Shown: positions 25,497 to 33,700 of the stretch, piece by piece
How the letters are laid out: every line of letters begins with the position of its first letter
Position numbering within the stretch: the stretch's first letter is position 1
NCBI RefSeq assembly: GCF_007997015.1
Contig: NZ_VOSM01000002.1
Location: 558,001 to 622,000 of the forward strand
Source: Lujinxingia vulgaris
GTDB lineage: Bacteria; Myxococcota_A; Bradymonadia; Bradymonadales; Bradymonadaceae
Direction of reading: 5' to 3'
Length of the DNA stretch: 64,000 nt
Translations under genes and position numbers: made by a program
The notes under the pieces: generated by a model
What the model saw: the letters and a program-made list of their open reading frames with translations, nothing else
Told to the model about the DNA's origin: nothing
The model's database searches: none

Positions 25497-26732
25497 GTGT
25501 TTTTAATTCGTCGTGATGCGTATTGGAGATGGTCATTTGTCGTGCTTGCCATCTTGATGTCGGGCAGTGTTTTCGTCGCATGCGGTAGTGATTTGCCACC
25601 TCCTCAGGAGGTCAGCGATCCTGATCCCGTGCAATTGTCGAACGTGGCGGCTTCGCTGGACTCGGATACCCCCCATCCCATGCTCGAGGAAGCCACAACT
25701 CTGCTTGGTGAAGGTTTGAGTCCGGCGGAGCACGACTATTTCGCGAGCGTGAACTGGGTGGAGATGGATCCTGAAGCGATTCTTTTTGACCCGGTGATGC
25801 AGAAAGCAGTGGCGCGTCTGAAACCCATCTCCGAGCGTTATGATCTCTTTCAGCCCGATGGGAGTGTCGCATCCCTTAGCTGTACCTCGGATGAGTGTCA
25901 GACGCTACGAAATTGGGTCGGAATAGGAGTCGCCGTTGTGGGGACGGTGGCGGCCTGTACGGCAGGGGGCGCGGTCACGTTTGGCTTGGCAGCTGTTGGG
26001 TGCGGCGCGCTTCTGGCAAGTTGGATCGGTAGCGCGGATGCCAATGCGGCCGATCTCGAGCCTGGGGACTTCGCCGATCGAGCCGCGTGGGAGGAGGCCC
26101 AAGAGCAGAGCGATGAGGGAGATGTGGGCAGTGACTTCGACCCGGATAGCGGCGGCGACGTGGATGTAAACACCGAGCCTGATGGGAGCGATGAGCCTGA
26201 TGGGAGCGATGAGCCTGATGGGAGCGATGAGCCCGATGTGAGCGACGAGCCCGGTGGAGGCGAAGGAGGGGAACCGGACACTGATTCCGCGATTACGAAT
26301 ATCGTCGAAAGTAGTTATCCATATGTCAATATCCCCGACGGAAATAACCGTACTATGCCTAATGAGTTTGAACCAGACTTATACTCCTGGGTTAATGATT
26401 TAATGTTGATTTCAGAGTGTGAATCCGTGCTTGGTGTCGAGGTCAGGGTGGATATTTATCACACGTGGAGTGTTGATCTGTATGTTTCATTGAGAAGTCC
26501 AACAGGCGTAGAAGTAGCGTTGCATGATAGGTTGTTGACTGGGCAAGATTTACATGATGTTAATACATTCGTGGCCACGACCTACCCGACGGAAGTTATG
26601 CCGAGCGAACCACTGGATGTGCTACTCGGCCAAGAGGGAGGAGGTGTGTGGACATTAAATGTCGCGGACACGTACCCGGGAGATACGGGTATATTGAATG
26701 GTTGGACGTTGACGTTGGCATGTTCGCGCTAG
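25497..26732 (+). CDS. Lipoprotein with EPDGSD repeats and a C-terminal P (proprotein convertase) domain
   Basis: 411 residues, GTG start. Lipobox VFVACGSD after a hydrophobic segment. A Gly/Ala-rich hydrophobic stretch (IGVAVVGTVAAC...LLASWIG) at about residues 140-180 could insert in a membrane. Then an acidic low-complexity linker with an 18-bp tandem repeat, then about 130 residues matching a P/Homo B domain (VDIYHTWSVDLYVSLRSPTG and GGVWTLNVADTYPGDTGILNGW). P domains usually follow subtilisin or other proteases, but no protease domain is present here. The 3' half is visibly poorer in GC than its neighbours. The gene lies between the two IS3 copies. Surface or outer-membrane role unknown. 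Confidence 0.8.
   Translation: MFLIRRDAYWRWSFVVLAILMSGSVFVACGSDLPPPQEVSDPDPVQLSNVAASLDSDTPHPMLEEATTLLGEGLSPAEHDYFASVNWVEMDPEAILFDPVMQKAVARLKPISERYDLFQPDGSVASLSCTSDECQTLRNWVGIGVAVVGTVAACTAGGAVTFGLAAVGCGALLASWIGSADANAADLEPGDFADRAAWEEAQEQSDEGDVGSDFDPDSGGDVDVNTEPDGSDEPDGSDEPDGSDEPDVSDEPGGGEGGEPDTDSAITNIVESSYPYVNIPDGNNRTMPNEFEPDLYSWVNDLMLISECESVLGVEVRVDIYHTWSVDLYVSLRSPTGVEVALHDRLLTGQDLHDVNTFVATTYPTEVMPSEPLDVLLGQEGGGVWTLNVADTYPGDTGILNGWTLTLACSR
26175..26252 (+). repeat. 18-bp tandem repeat encoding EPDGSD
   Basis: Unit GAGCCTGATGGGAGCGAT at 26175, 26193 and 26211, with a diverged fourth copy at 26229 and a partial fifth. It is in frame within the lipoprotein linker and could vary in copy number without shifting the frame. 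Confidence 0.85.
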
Positions 26733-26890
26733 TCTTTTTGAGTTTGAATAGAATGCTAAACAGTTAGGGAATGTCGCGACAGCTGCTTCGAGGCGGAAAA
26801 AAGTGAATGGGCGTTTTTCGATAACCGGGAAGGTGTGGGAAGAGTAGAAAATCTCGAGTAAACCTTCAGCCCCCCTATTTCCCTAATCGT

Positions 26891-27205
26891 TTATGCCAGC
26901 GCGAGCACCGGCGCTGCCCTCTCACCGCGTAACGCTTCCATCGGAGCGGTGATGTAGTCGAGCAGGCTACGCCCCTGGCGAGGGCAGGTTTCGGCAGTGG
27001 TCCAGAGTCGCTCCATCAGCCGCAAGCCCGCCTCGCTCTTCGAGCCCCACGAGAGCTTGCGCGGAATCACCGGGCCGCGCAATGCGCGTTCGGCACTGTT
27101 GTTTGTGGGCTCAACACCCTCGTGATCGAGGAAGGTCCAGAGCATCACGTGTTTGGCATCTTTGAGCAGCCAACCAATAAACCCGGCCCGCTCCTCGCGA
27201 TCGAG
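26891..27205 (-). pseudogene. IS66-family transposase, C-terminal remnant
   Basis: About 105 codons ending ...APVLALA match the end of IS66 transposases: LDREERAGFIGWLLKD, FLDHEGVEPTNNSAERALRG (the catalytic Glu in NNSAERALR) and RLWTTAETCPRQGRS. The upstream part of the transposase is missing. At about 27205 the frame runs into the antisense of the DUF7151-like gene fragment. The remnant marks a deletion or insertion that removed the 5' part of that gene. Confidence 0.85.
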
Positions 27206-27380
27206 AGCTGCACCATCACCGCCCCCTCCGCCGTGGCGATGTCGGCCGGCACCAGCGCCGACGCCTTCGGCCAGGTGGTCGTCGAGGAGTTCGGCCAGGG
27301 CGTGGTCGATGTCCCCGCCAGCTTTGTGGCGGAGCTGGGCTACGGCGACGTGAGCGCCGACCTGTAGTGCCCCCCATAAA

Positions 27381-28250
27381 TCAGGCCACCAACTCGCCAA
27401 ACTGAGCACCATACTCAGCCGGTGATTTGTACCCGAGCGCCTGGTGGGGTCGCTCGGTGTTGTAGAACTCAACCCAGGTCTCAATCGCCTCCCGGGCCTG
27501 CGCAAAGGTCTTGAAGTTCGTCATCCAGATGCACTCTTCTTTGAGCGAGCGGAAGAAGCGCTCAATCAGCCCGTTCTGCTGCGGCGTATAGGGCGTGATG
27601 AACTCCTGAGTCAGACCGTACTGCTTGCAGCTTCCGGTGAAGGACTTCGACGTGAACACTTTGCCATTGTCGCTGCGCAGCACCGGTCGCGACTCGCCGT
27701 TGGGGTAGATAAGGCCAAAACGCTTCAAGCACGCGCTCTCCAGGGCTCGCTGCGCTTCCACGGCACGTCCTCGGCGAGCGACGTCGATGCCAACAATCTC
27801 GCGGGTGCAGCAGTCAATCACAGCCATCACGCCAATCCAGCCGTCCTGTTCGCAGTACAGGCTCGTTGCGTCCATAGCCCAGCGCTCGTCAGGTTGTGAG
27901 GCCTGAGAGATGGACTGAGCTACACGCGGGCGAGGCGTATTTACGATGCAGCGGGCCTGCCAGCCGTTCTCGCACATCAGGCGCTCCACGCGTTTCTTGT
28001 TGATGCAGCGCAGGTCTCGAAAACGAAGCCAGGCCCAGATTCGGCGGTAGCCCCAGGTCGGGTACTCTTTGACGAGCTCCTGCATCCGCTCCACGAGCTC
28101 ACGCTTCTCGCGCTCCTTCTCAAGGTTGACCACCCGGCGACTCACACCCTTTTTCTGGCGCCAGACCGTGGAGCGGTTCAACCCCAACAACCCACACAAC
28201 TTCCGCTCACTCATCGCCGGGTGACGTTCCATCAATCCTCGGAGCGCCAC
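27381..28250 (-). CDS. IS3-family orfB DDE transposase, copy B
   Basis: 289 residues. HTH_21 region at the N-terminus (VKEYPTWGYRRIWAWLRF), then the rve/DDE core with catalytic Asp in MDATSLYCE, second Asp in LRSDNGK and Glu in NGLIERFFRSL, ending with an rve_3 segment (FYNTERPHQALGYKSP). It is translated as the OrfAB fusion through a -1 frameshift near 28259-28265, or separately from the GTG used here. This copy could still mobilise both elements. Confidence 0.93.
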   Translation of the reverse strand: MALRGLMERHPAMSERKLCGLLGLNRSTVWRQKKGVSRRVVNLEKEREKRELVERMQELVKEYPTWGYRRIWAWLRFRDLRCINKKRVERLMCENGWQARCIVNTPRPRVAQSISQASQPDERWAMDATSLYCEQDGWIGVMAVIDCCTREIVGIDVARRGRAVEAQRALESACLKRFGLIYPNGESRPVLRSDNGKVFTSKSFTGSCKQYGLTQEFITPYTPQQNGLIERFFRSLKEECIWMTNFKTFAQAREAIETWVEFYNTERPHQALGYKSPAEYGAQFGELVA

Positions 28251-28570
28251 CCTGAGCCAAAAGGGTCGAGCTTGGCCATGTGCTGGACCTCCTTGATGAC
28301 GTCGATGTCCATCACCAGCTCGCCAATCTTCTGTTGCAGCTTCGCGATTTGGGCATCTTTGCGCTCAATCTCTTCTTTTGGACGGCTCTTCAGCCCGTTT
28401 TCACCCGCATCCAGGAAGGTCTCGTACCACTGCTCAATCTCGCTGGGCTTCAGGTCGTATTGGCGCGCAGCCTCGTTCACCGTCGTCTCCCCGCGGATAA
28501 TCTGGAGTACCAGCGCGGTACGACGCTTCGAGGTCCAACGCTTGATGTCTTCCGGCAACTCTTCGCTCAT
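28232..28570 (-). CDS. IS3-family orfA, copy B
   Basis: 112 residues (MSEELPEDIKRWTSKRR...), HTH plus leucine-rich coiled coil, differing from copy A at a handful of positions. Overlaps orfB by 19 bp in the -1 frame. Confidence 0.93.
   Translation of the reverse strand: MSEELPEDIKRWTSKRRTALVLQIIRGETTVNEAARQYDLKPSEIEQWYETFLDAGENGLKSRPKEEIERKDAQIAKLQQKIGELVMDIDVIKEVQHMAKLDPFGSGWRSED
28259..28265 (-). other. Candidate -1 ribosomal frameshift heptamer in IS copy B
   Basis: Same C-CCT-TTT heptamer as in copy A, in the orfA zero frame 10-17 bases before the orfB initiator region. Confidence 0.55.
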
Positions 28571-29430
28571 CTCACCCTCTTAAACCGACGTCCTGGCCAA
28601 CACCCAACCCGATTCTGACAGGTTTGGCTTGGCCAGGCACCATTGTCATAAGGGTGGCTTGATTGTCAGGGGGGCAGAATAGACCCGGCCACCTGGATCT
28701 ACCGCACCGGCATCAGCGATGTGACCGGGGAGCTTCTGGGCGACTTTGGCACCGAGGTTGCCGTCGGTGAGTACAGCTTTGTCTGGCGCGTGGCGCTCGA
28801 AGAGGGAGACGCCTGGACCTACTGCGGCGTCAACGGCACCTTCGACACCTTCGCGCCGGCCGACGCCGGTACCCTGACGGTGGCCGCCGCTGGCGAGCCG
28901 GTGACGATCGCTGCCTGGGATTTTGCCGGCAGCTCGCTCACCGCGTCCGAAGGCGTGGGCAGCGCTCAGTTCATCGAAGGCGGCGTACCGACCTCCTGCA
29001 ACTTCTACGGAAGCGACGATGAGTGGACCTGCGACAACTTCCTGATGGACACCGAGTTTTTCCAGCCCGACGGCGTCACGCCGAAGAGCAACGTCTACTT
29101 CCGCTACGAGGCCGACTTCACCGGCTACAGCGACATCAGCGCCTCGGGGCTCTTCAAGGTCTCCAACTCGGGTCCGACCCACCTGCAGATCGCCGCGGAG
29201 TACGGCGACGGCAGCCTGGAGTTCATGGCCGAGCCCTTCGAGATCACCGCGCGCAACACCGAGTTCAACGCGACCTTCGTGCTGCCCCCGGCCGCGGGCA
29301 ACTCGGGCCCGGTGGCCTACCGCTTCTACCCCTACAACCCCAGCAGCACCGGGGGGAACATGCGCATGATCACCATCAGCTTCGCCGGTACCGCCCTCTA
29401 AGCCTTCAGGCACATCTCGGTAGCTGATTG

Positions 29431-29462
29431 AAAACCCCGGCGAGTTATCGCCGGGGTTTTTT
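29431..29462 (+). terminator. Intrinsic terminator after the broken DUF7151-like gene
   Basis: AACCCCGGCGA-GTTA-TCGCCGGGGTT plus T-run. The loop differs by one base from the copy at 23951, showing that the duplication included the 3' untranslated region. Confidence 0.9.
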
Positions 29463-29825
29463 GATCAGGTTTTTCATTCAGGTTTTTTCGTTCAGGGAGG
29501 AGGGTGATGTTGGTGGGGAAGGGGCTTTGAGGGCGCGGGTCGCCCGCGAACCAGGAGGCTTCTGTCAGGAGAGGGGGGCCAACACCCCCTCGGGGCAGAA
29601 GAGGCCCGGCCTCGGAGGCTTAGCGGAGCTCCCAGGCCAGAGGGCCTCTGGCCTGGGAGGGGGGGCGGCCCCCCCCTGAGCAGAGAGCGTCTGGCCTGGG
29701 AGGGGGGCGGACACCCCCTCGAGAGCAAGCGGAGCGTGTCTGGAGCGCTGGCGGCGCAAAAAAGAGGCAGGCTGAGCCTGTCTGGAGCGCTGGCGGCGCA
29801 GAAAAGAGGCAGGCTGAGCTCAGAG

Positions 29826-29846
29826 GGGGGGAGGTGACCTCCCCCC
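29826..29846. repeat. Perfect G/C palindrome 1
   Basis: GGGGGGAGGT-G-ACCTCCCCCC: 10-bp perfect arms around one base. Part of the array at 29480-30010. Confidence 0.9.
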
Positions 29847-29903
29847 GGGGGGCTGACTGAGCCTGTCTGGAGCGCTGGCGGCGCAGAAAAGAGGCACACC
29901 GAG

Positions 29904-29941
29904 CCCCGGGGGGGGGGGAGGTGACCTCCCCCCCCCGGGGG
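29904..29941. repeat. Extended G/C palindrome 2
   Basis: CCCC, then 11 G, AGGTGACCT, 9 C, then 5 G. The same AGGTGACCT centre as palindrome 1 with longer homopolymer arms, suggesting slippage-driven growth. Confidence 0.9.
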
Positions 29942-30025
29942 CTGACTGAGCCTTTTCGGTGTGCTGGCGGCGCTCAGTCGAGGCAGGCCGAGGCTGCCCG
30001 AGGCGCCGGCGGCGCAGCGGGCGAC

Positions 30026-30712
30026 CTACTCGTGGCTGTTCTGGCCCGAGGCGTCACCCTCGGACCCGCTCGCGTCCCCGGCATCGGGCTCAGGAAGCGC
30101 ATCCGCGTTGATCTTAAAACTCGCCACAACCTCCTCGCCGCTCCGCAACACCGAGGGAAGCGCCCCGGGGCCGCTTGCGGCGTCGGCCGGCATGAGCGCG
30201 CCACCGGGCATGATATGCAGCTCGCTCTCGAGCACATCGCCCTTTAAAGCGCGCACGATCATGGTGCGCGTGGCCTCCGCCTGAAGCTCGGGCAGCGCGT
30301 AGCTCATCATCGCCGCGGCCGCCACGCGCCCCTGGCGCACCTCCACCTTGAGCTCGGGCTGGCCCGTGCGGGGGCGCTCACCGGGGAGCTCAAACTGCAG
30401 GCCGCCCAGCATGCGGGGCAAGAGCGCGCGGCCGGCCAGATCGGCCTCGGGGCCTTCGAGCTCGCCGTCGCCGTTGACGTCGAAGCGGGTGATTAAGAGC
30501 CCGCTGCGCGCGCCGGGGGCCTCGGTGTAGAAGAGCGCCACGTCGACGCGATCCTCAAAAACCTGCACCAGCACCTGGCGCTCCGCGCCGATGTCGTGGG
30601 CGTCGGCCAGATCCGGGGGCAGCGAGAGGGCGCCGAGGGTCAGCATGGCCAGCAGCGCTGTCAGAACACAGCGCTGCGCGCGATGGGGGTTGAACGAAAA
30701 ATTAATGGCCAT
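30026..30712 (-). CDS. Secreted EF-hand-containing protein
   Basis: About 228 residues, start ATG at 30712 overlapping the 3' end of the upstream gene by 11 bases. Signal peptide (VLTALLAMLTLGALSLPPDLADA). A single canonical EF-hand-like loop DVNGDGELEGPE lies in the N-terminal half, followed by beta-rich sequence and an acidic Gly/Ser-rich tail. The start of the mature part (AHDIGAERQVLVQVFEDRVDVALFY) resembles proteins that follow HupE/nickel-type genes, but the similarity is too loose to assign. Third gene of a porin/metallohydrolase operon. Probably periplasmic or surface exposed and calcium-binding. Confidence 0.75.
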   Translation of the reverse strand: MAINFSFNPHRAQRCVLTALLAMLTLGALSLPPDLADAHDIGAERQVLVQVFEDRVDVALFYTEAPGARSGLLITRFDVNGDGELEGPEADLAGRALLPRMLGGLQFELPGERPRTGQPELKVEVRQGRVAAAAMMSYALPELQAEATRTMIVRALKGDVLESELHIMPGGALMPADAASGPGALPSVLRSGEEVVASFKINADALPEPDAGDASGSEGDASGQNSHE

Positions 30713-33700
30713 GGCCCCAGTGCTCAAAGATCAGGCGCACATCCCGCAGGTCGCCCTGGGTGCGATCGATGGGCGTGTTGTGCTCGTGCAGGTGCAGCGG
30801 CACGCTCTTGGCGTCGAGGCGGCGCTCGCCAAAGGGCACATAGTCGCGCAGCGCCCCGGCCATCTGGGCCGCCTCAAAGGTGCCGTCGACGCAGCTGGCC
30901 GCGGTGGGGTTGGGGGGCTCAAACATCGTGCGGCCCTCGCCGGCGCGGTCATCAATAACCCAGATCGGGTTGGTAAAGGCCAGCGGGCGAACCTCGCCAG
31001 TCTCCGAGGGGCTTAAGCCTTCGACCGCCCCGCCAAACCCAAAGGAGCCGGCCAGAGAGCCCAGCGCGGCCTCGAAGTTCACCTGGGGGATCTCCTCGGG
31101 CATCACCACCGGGAAGAGGTTGGTGTCGCCGGTGGCCTCCATCACAAACCAGGTGTCGCCGTCGAGCTCAAGCGTCACCGAGTCGCTCCAGCTGCCCTCC
31201 TCGCCAAGCTCGATGGTGCCCTGGTAGACGACCTCCCCGTTGGCCACGATCTCAAAGCGCTCCACGCCCACCCAGTCGGCCGCGTGGGCCTCCAGATCGA
31301 GGGTGACCTCGCCAGTGGTGCTCACCACGGTGGAGCCCAGGGGCTTGCCATCGACCGACATGGCGATGAAGGGGCCGTTGGTGACCACGTTGTTGTGGTT
31401 CTGCAGGGCATCCACGAGCTGGTCGGGGGTCATGGCCTGGGCGTCGTTATGGCCCACGTAGAAGTAGTTGCGGGGGTAGCCCGGCTCCGGATCGCCGGCC
31501 GAGGCCGCCGAGTGGCTGTCGGAGTTGCCGGTGGCCGTATAGCGGCGGTAGGTGCCGTCGGGGCGGCGGGTGTTGAGGAAGGTGTACCAGTCATCGAGCC
31601 CGCCGGGGTAGGCGACCTCATCGTCGTCGCACAAAATCACGCCGGCCTCATCCGGGAGCGCCTCGTACTGCTCTTCGGTGAGCTGGTCGACGATCTCCTG
31701 GGGTAGATCCACCTTGTCGACGGGCATGCGGTAGTGGCGAAGCAGGTGCACGCGCTTGCCGTTGTAGATCTCGATGGCGTCAAAGTCGTCGGAGAAGGTC
31801 GACGCGTAGGTGCCGTCGTCGTTTTGTTTCACAAAGGCCGGGCCGTTGGGCGTGGAGACCGTCGCGATGATCTTATCGGTGCTGCCCGGCTCGGCGCTGT
31901 TGACCGGGAGCTCGGCCACACCGGTGAGGGCGTTGACGTAGTGCTGATTGAAATACCCGAGCAGCGAGTCGCGGGGGTGGTTCACCTGCACGATGGTGCG
32001 ATCAGGCCCGAGGCTCCCCATCTCGCGCAGGGCATCGAAGATCTGCTGAGGGGGCACATCCTGCCAGGCCATCGAGCCGCGGTTCATCGAGGTGATGTCC
32101 TGGCGCAGCGGGAAGGCGTTGAAGTGGCCGGCCTCAAAGGTGGTCAGCTCCAGACCCACGATCGATCGCAAAAAGGGCTGGAGGTTGTTGCGGTAGATAT
32201 AAGGCATGTAGTCGGAGATGTAGTTGTGGTCGGTGGCCACGACCACGTCCACGCCCTCGGCAGCCACGCTGATGACGCGCTCGTTGTAGTCGAGCCCGCT
32301 GTCGATCGAGCCCTGGGCGTGCATGTGGAAGTCGCCATTGAGGTAGCCCTCGACCTTCATCTGATGCTCGATCGTGGCCTGAACGCGCGCGATGCCGCCG
32401 GCGCTCACCTCGATGGGCTGGCTAAAAAGCGAGTACTCGGTGCCGCGCGAGACATACGCGGTGTAGCTGCCGGGGCGCAGGTTGATGTGCGCGCGGCCGT
32501 CGGCGCCGGCAAAGGCGATGCCCTCGATATAGCGGCGCGGGGCGGTGTCGCCTTCGTCGTAGCTGGCGAACTCGCTGGTGCGCCACTTCTCACCGACCTC
32601 CAGATCAAAGAGAAAATCGCGGGTGTTCTGACCGGGCTGCGGCTCATAAACGCCAACCACGGTGAGTTTGGCGGGGACTGGCGAGCCGGACTGATCGACC
32701 ACAACAACCTCCACGCGGCCGGAGCCCGGGGCCTCGGCGCGCAGGTTGAGCGGCTGGCTTCCCACCTCAAAGGCGCTAAAGCCGGAGGTCTCACCGGTGG
32801 CGCGCACCCGGTGGCAGTAACGCCCGGCGGGAAGATCGAGCTGGAAGTAGCCCGCCTCGTTGGTGAAGACCTGGTTGAAGATGCGGGGGCGAGCGCTCTC
32901 GGTTGGCGTGCACGCCTCGTCGAGCGATGCGGCACCCTCGATGCCTTCATAGATAAAGACCTGGGCGTGTGCGCCGACGGGCTCGCCAGTGAAGGCGTCG
33001 AAGGCGCGGCCTTCCACCTTTACGGTCTCTTCGTCGCGGATGCGGTAGAGCTCATCGCGCAGGCTGGCCACGTCGCCGTCGCCCAGGATGAAGTAGTTGG
33101 TGAACTTGAAGCGATCCGGGAACTCGGCGCGCTGGGCCACGCAGGTGTCGTAGCGCTGCAGGCATTGCTGGCCGAGCTCCTGGCAGTCGCCGCTCTGGCA
33201 GTTTTCTTCGATCTCGGCGCAGACCTCGGCCGCCGGTCGCTCCGGATCGCAGAAGGAAGGCGCCAGGCGCGTGGGAAGCTCGTGCGTGAAGACGCCGCCG
33301 AAGCCCGAGGCGTAGAAGAGAAAGAGCATGTCGTAGGGGTTGGTCTGCCCGCCGTAGGCCTCGTTCTTGTTGTAGACGAAGTTGGAGTCGGGGGCGGCGG
33401 CCGAAGCAAAGCCGTAGCTCACGCCGCGCTCGCTGGATGTGGCCACCAGATCGGTGATGTGGCCCGGGAAGGCCGGCAGCTCGATGGGGCGCTGGTAGAC
33501 CTCTTCGAGCCCGAAGCGCAGATCGAATCCCATCTCCGGCAAAAAGATGCTGTTGAGCGCGCCCATCCCCAGCACCATGCCCGTAGGTACGGTAAAGCCG
33601 CTGAAGTTGATGTCGGGCAAGAAGGTGCCGATGGCGTTGACGATGTCGCGGTTGGGGAAGGTCAGCGACGCCTGGGCGTTGTTGACCAGCTCCGCCTCCA

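Larger units (their letters stand above)
27363..28681 (-). mobile_element. IS3-family insertion sequence, copy B (apparently intact)
   Basis: 1319 bp, left end TGTAGTGCCCCCC, right end GGGGGGCAGAATA, flanked by a 4-bp direct repeat GACC (27359-27362 and 28682-28685), the target duplication size of IS3 elements. It lies within a coding sequence whose two halves match the intact paralogue, so the insertion boundaries are well supported. Same orientation as copy A, 3.28 kb apart. Its orfB is uninterrupted. Confidence 0.93.
27206..29401 (+). pseudogene. Second DUF7151-like lipoprotein gene, 5'-truncated and split by IS3 copy B
   Basis: Two segments: 27206-27362 (ESCTITAPSAVAM...ELGYGDVSAD) and 28682-29401 (DPATWIYRTGISDVTGELLG ... 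SFAGTAL). Joined after removing the IS and one GACC copy, they align with residues about 275-553 of the intact paralogue at 22261 over the whole C-terminal module. The N-terminal signal and repeats are gone, replaced by the IS66 remnant. The gene therefore suffered two separate hits. The 3' segment is open (226 codons) but has no signal peptide. Confidence 0.85.
29480..30010. repeat. GC-rich intergenic repeat array with G/C palindromes
   Basis: No gene is seen between 29402 and 30025. A unit of about 43 bp (core TCTGGAGCGCTGGCGGCGCA followed by an A-run and GAGGCA) recurs near 29731, 29773, 29858 and, diverged, 29948. Between units are long G-run/C-run inverted repeats and, further left, related blocks containing GGCCTGGGAGGGGGGC (near 29653 and 29693) and ACACCCCCTCG. 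Spacing is irregular. The last unit runs almost to the stop codon of the convergent EF-hand gene. Confidence 0.8.

Noticed and set aside
25497-26732. Subtilisin-like protease for the P domain
   Set aside because: No catalytic triad motifs are present in the protein; only the C-terminal P-like domain is seen.
29731-29990. CRISPR-like repeated units
   Set aside because: Unit spacing is irregular, some units are adjacent, intervening segments are related palindromes rather than unique spacers, and no cas genes are nearby.
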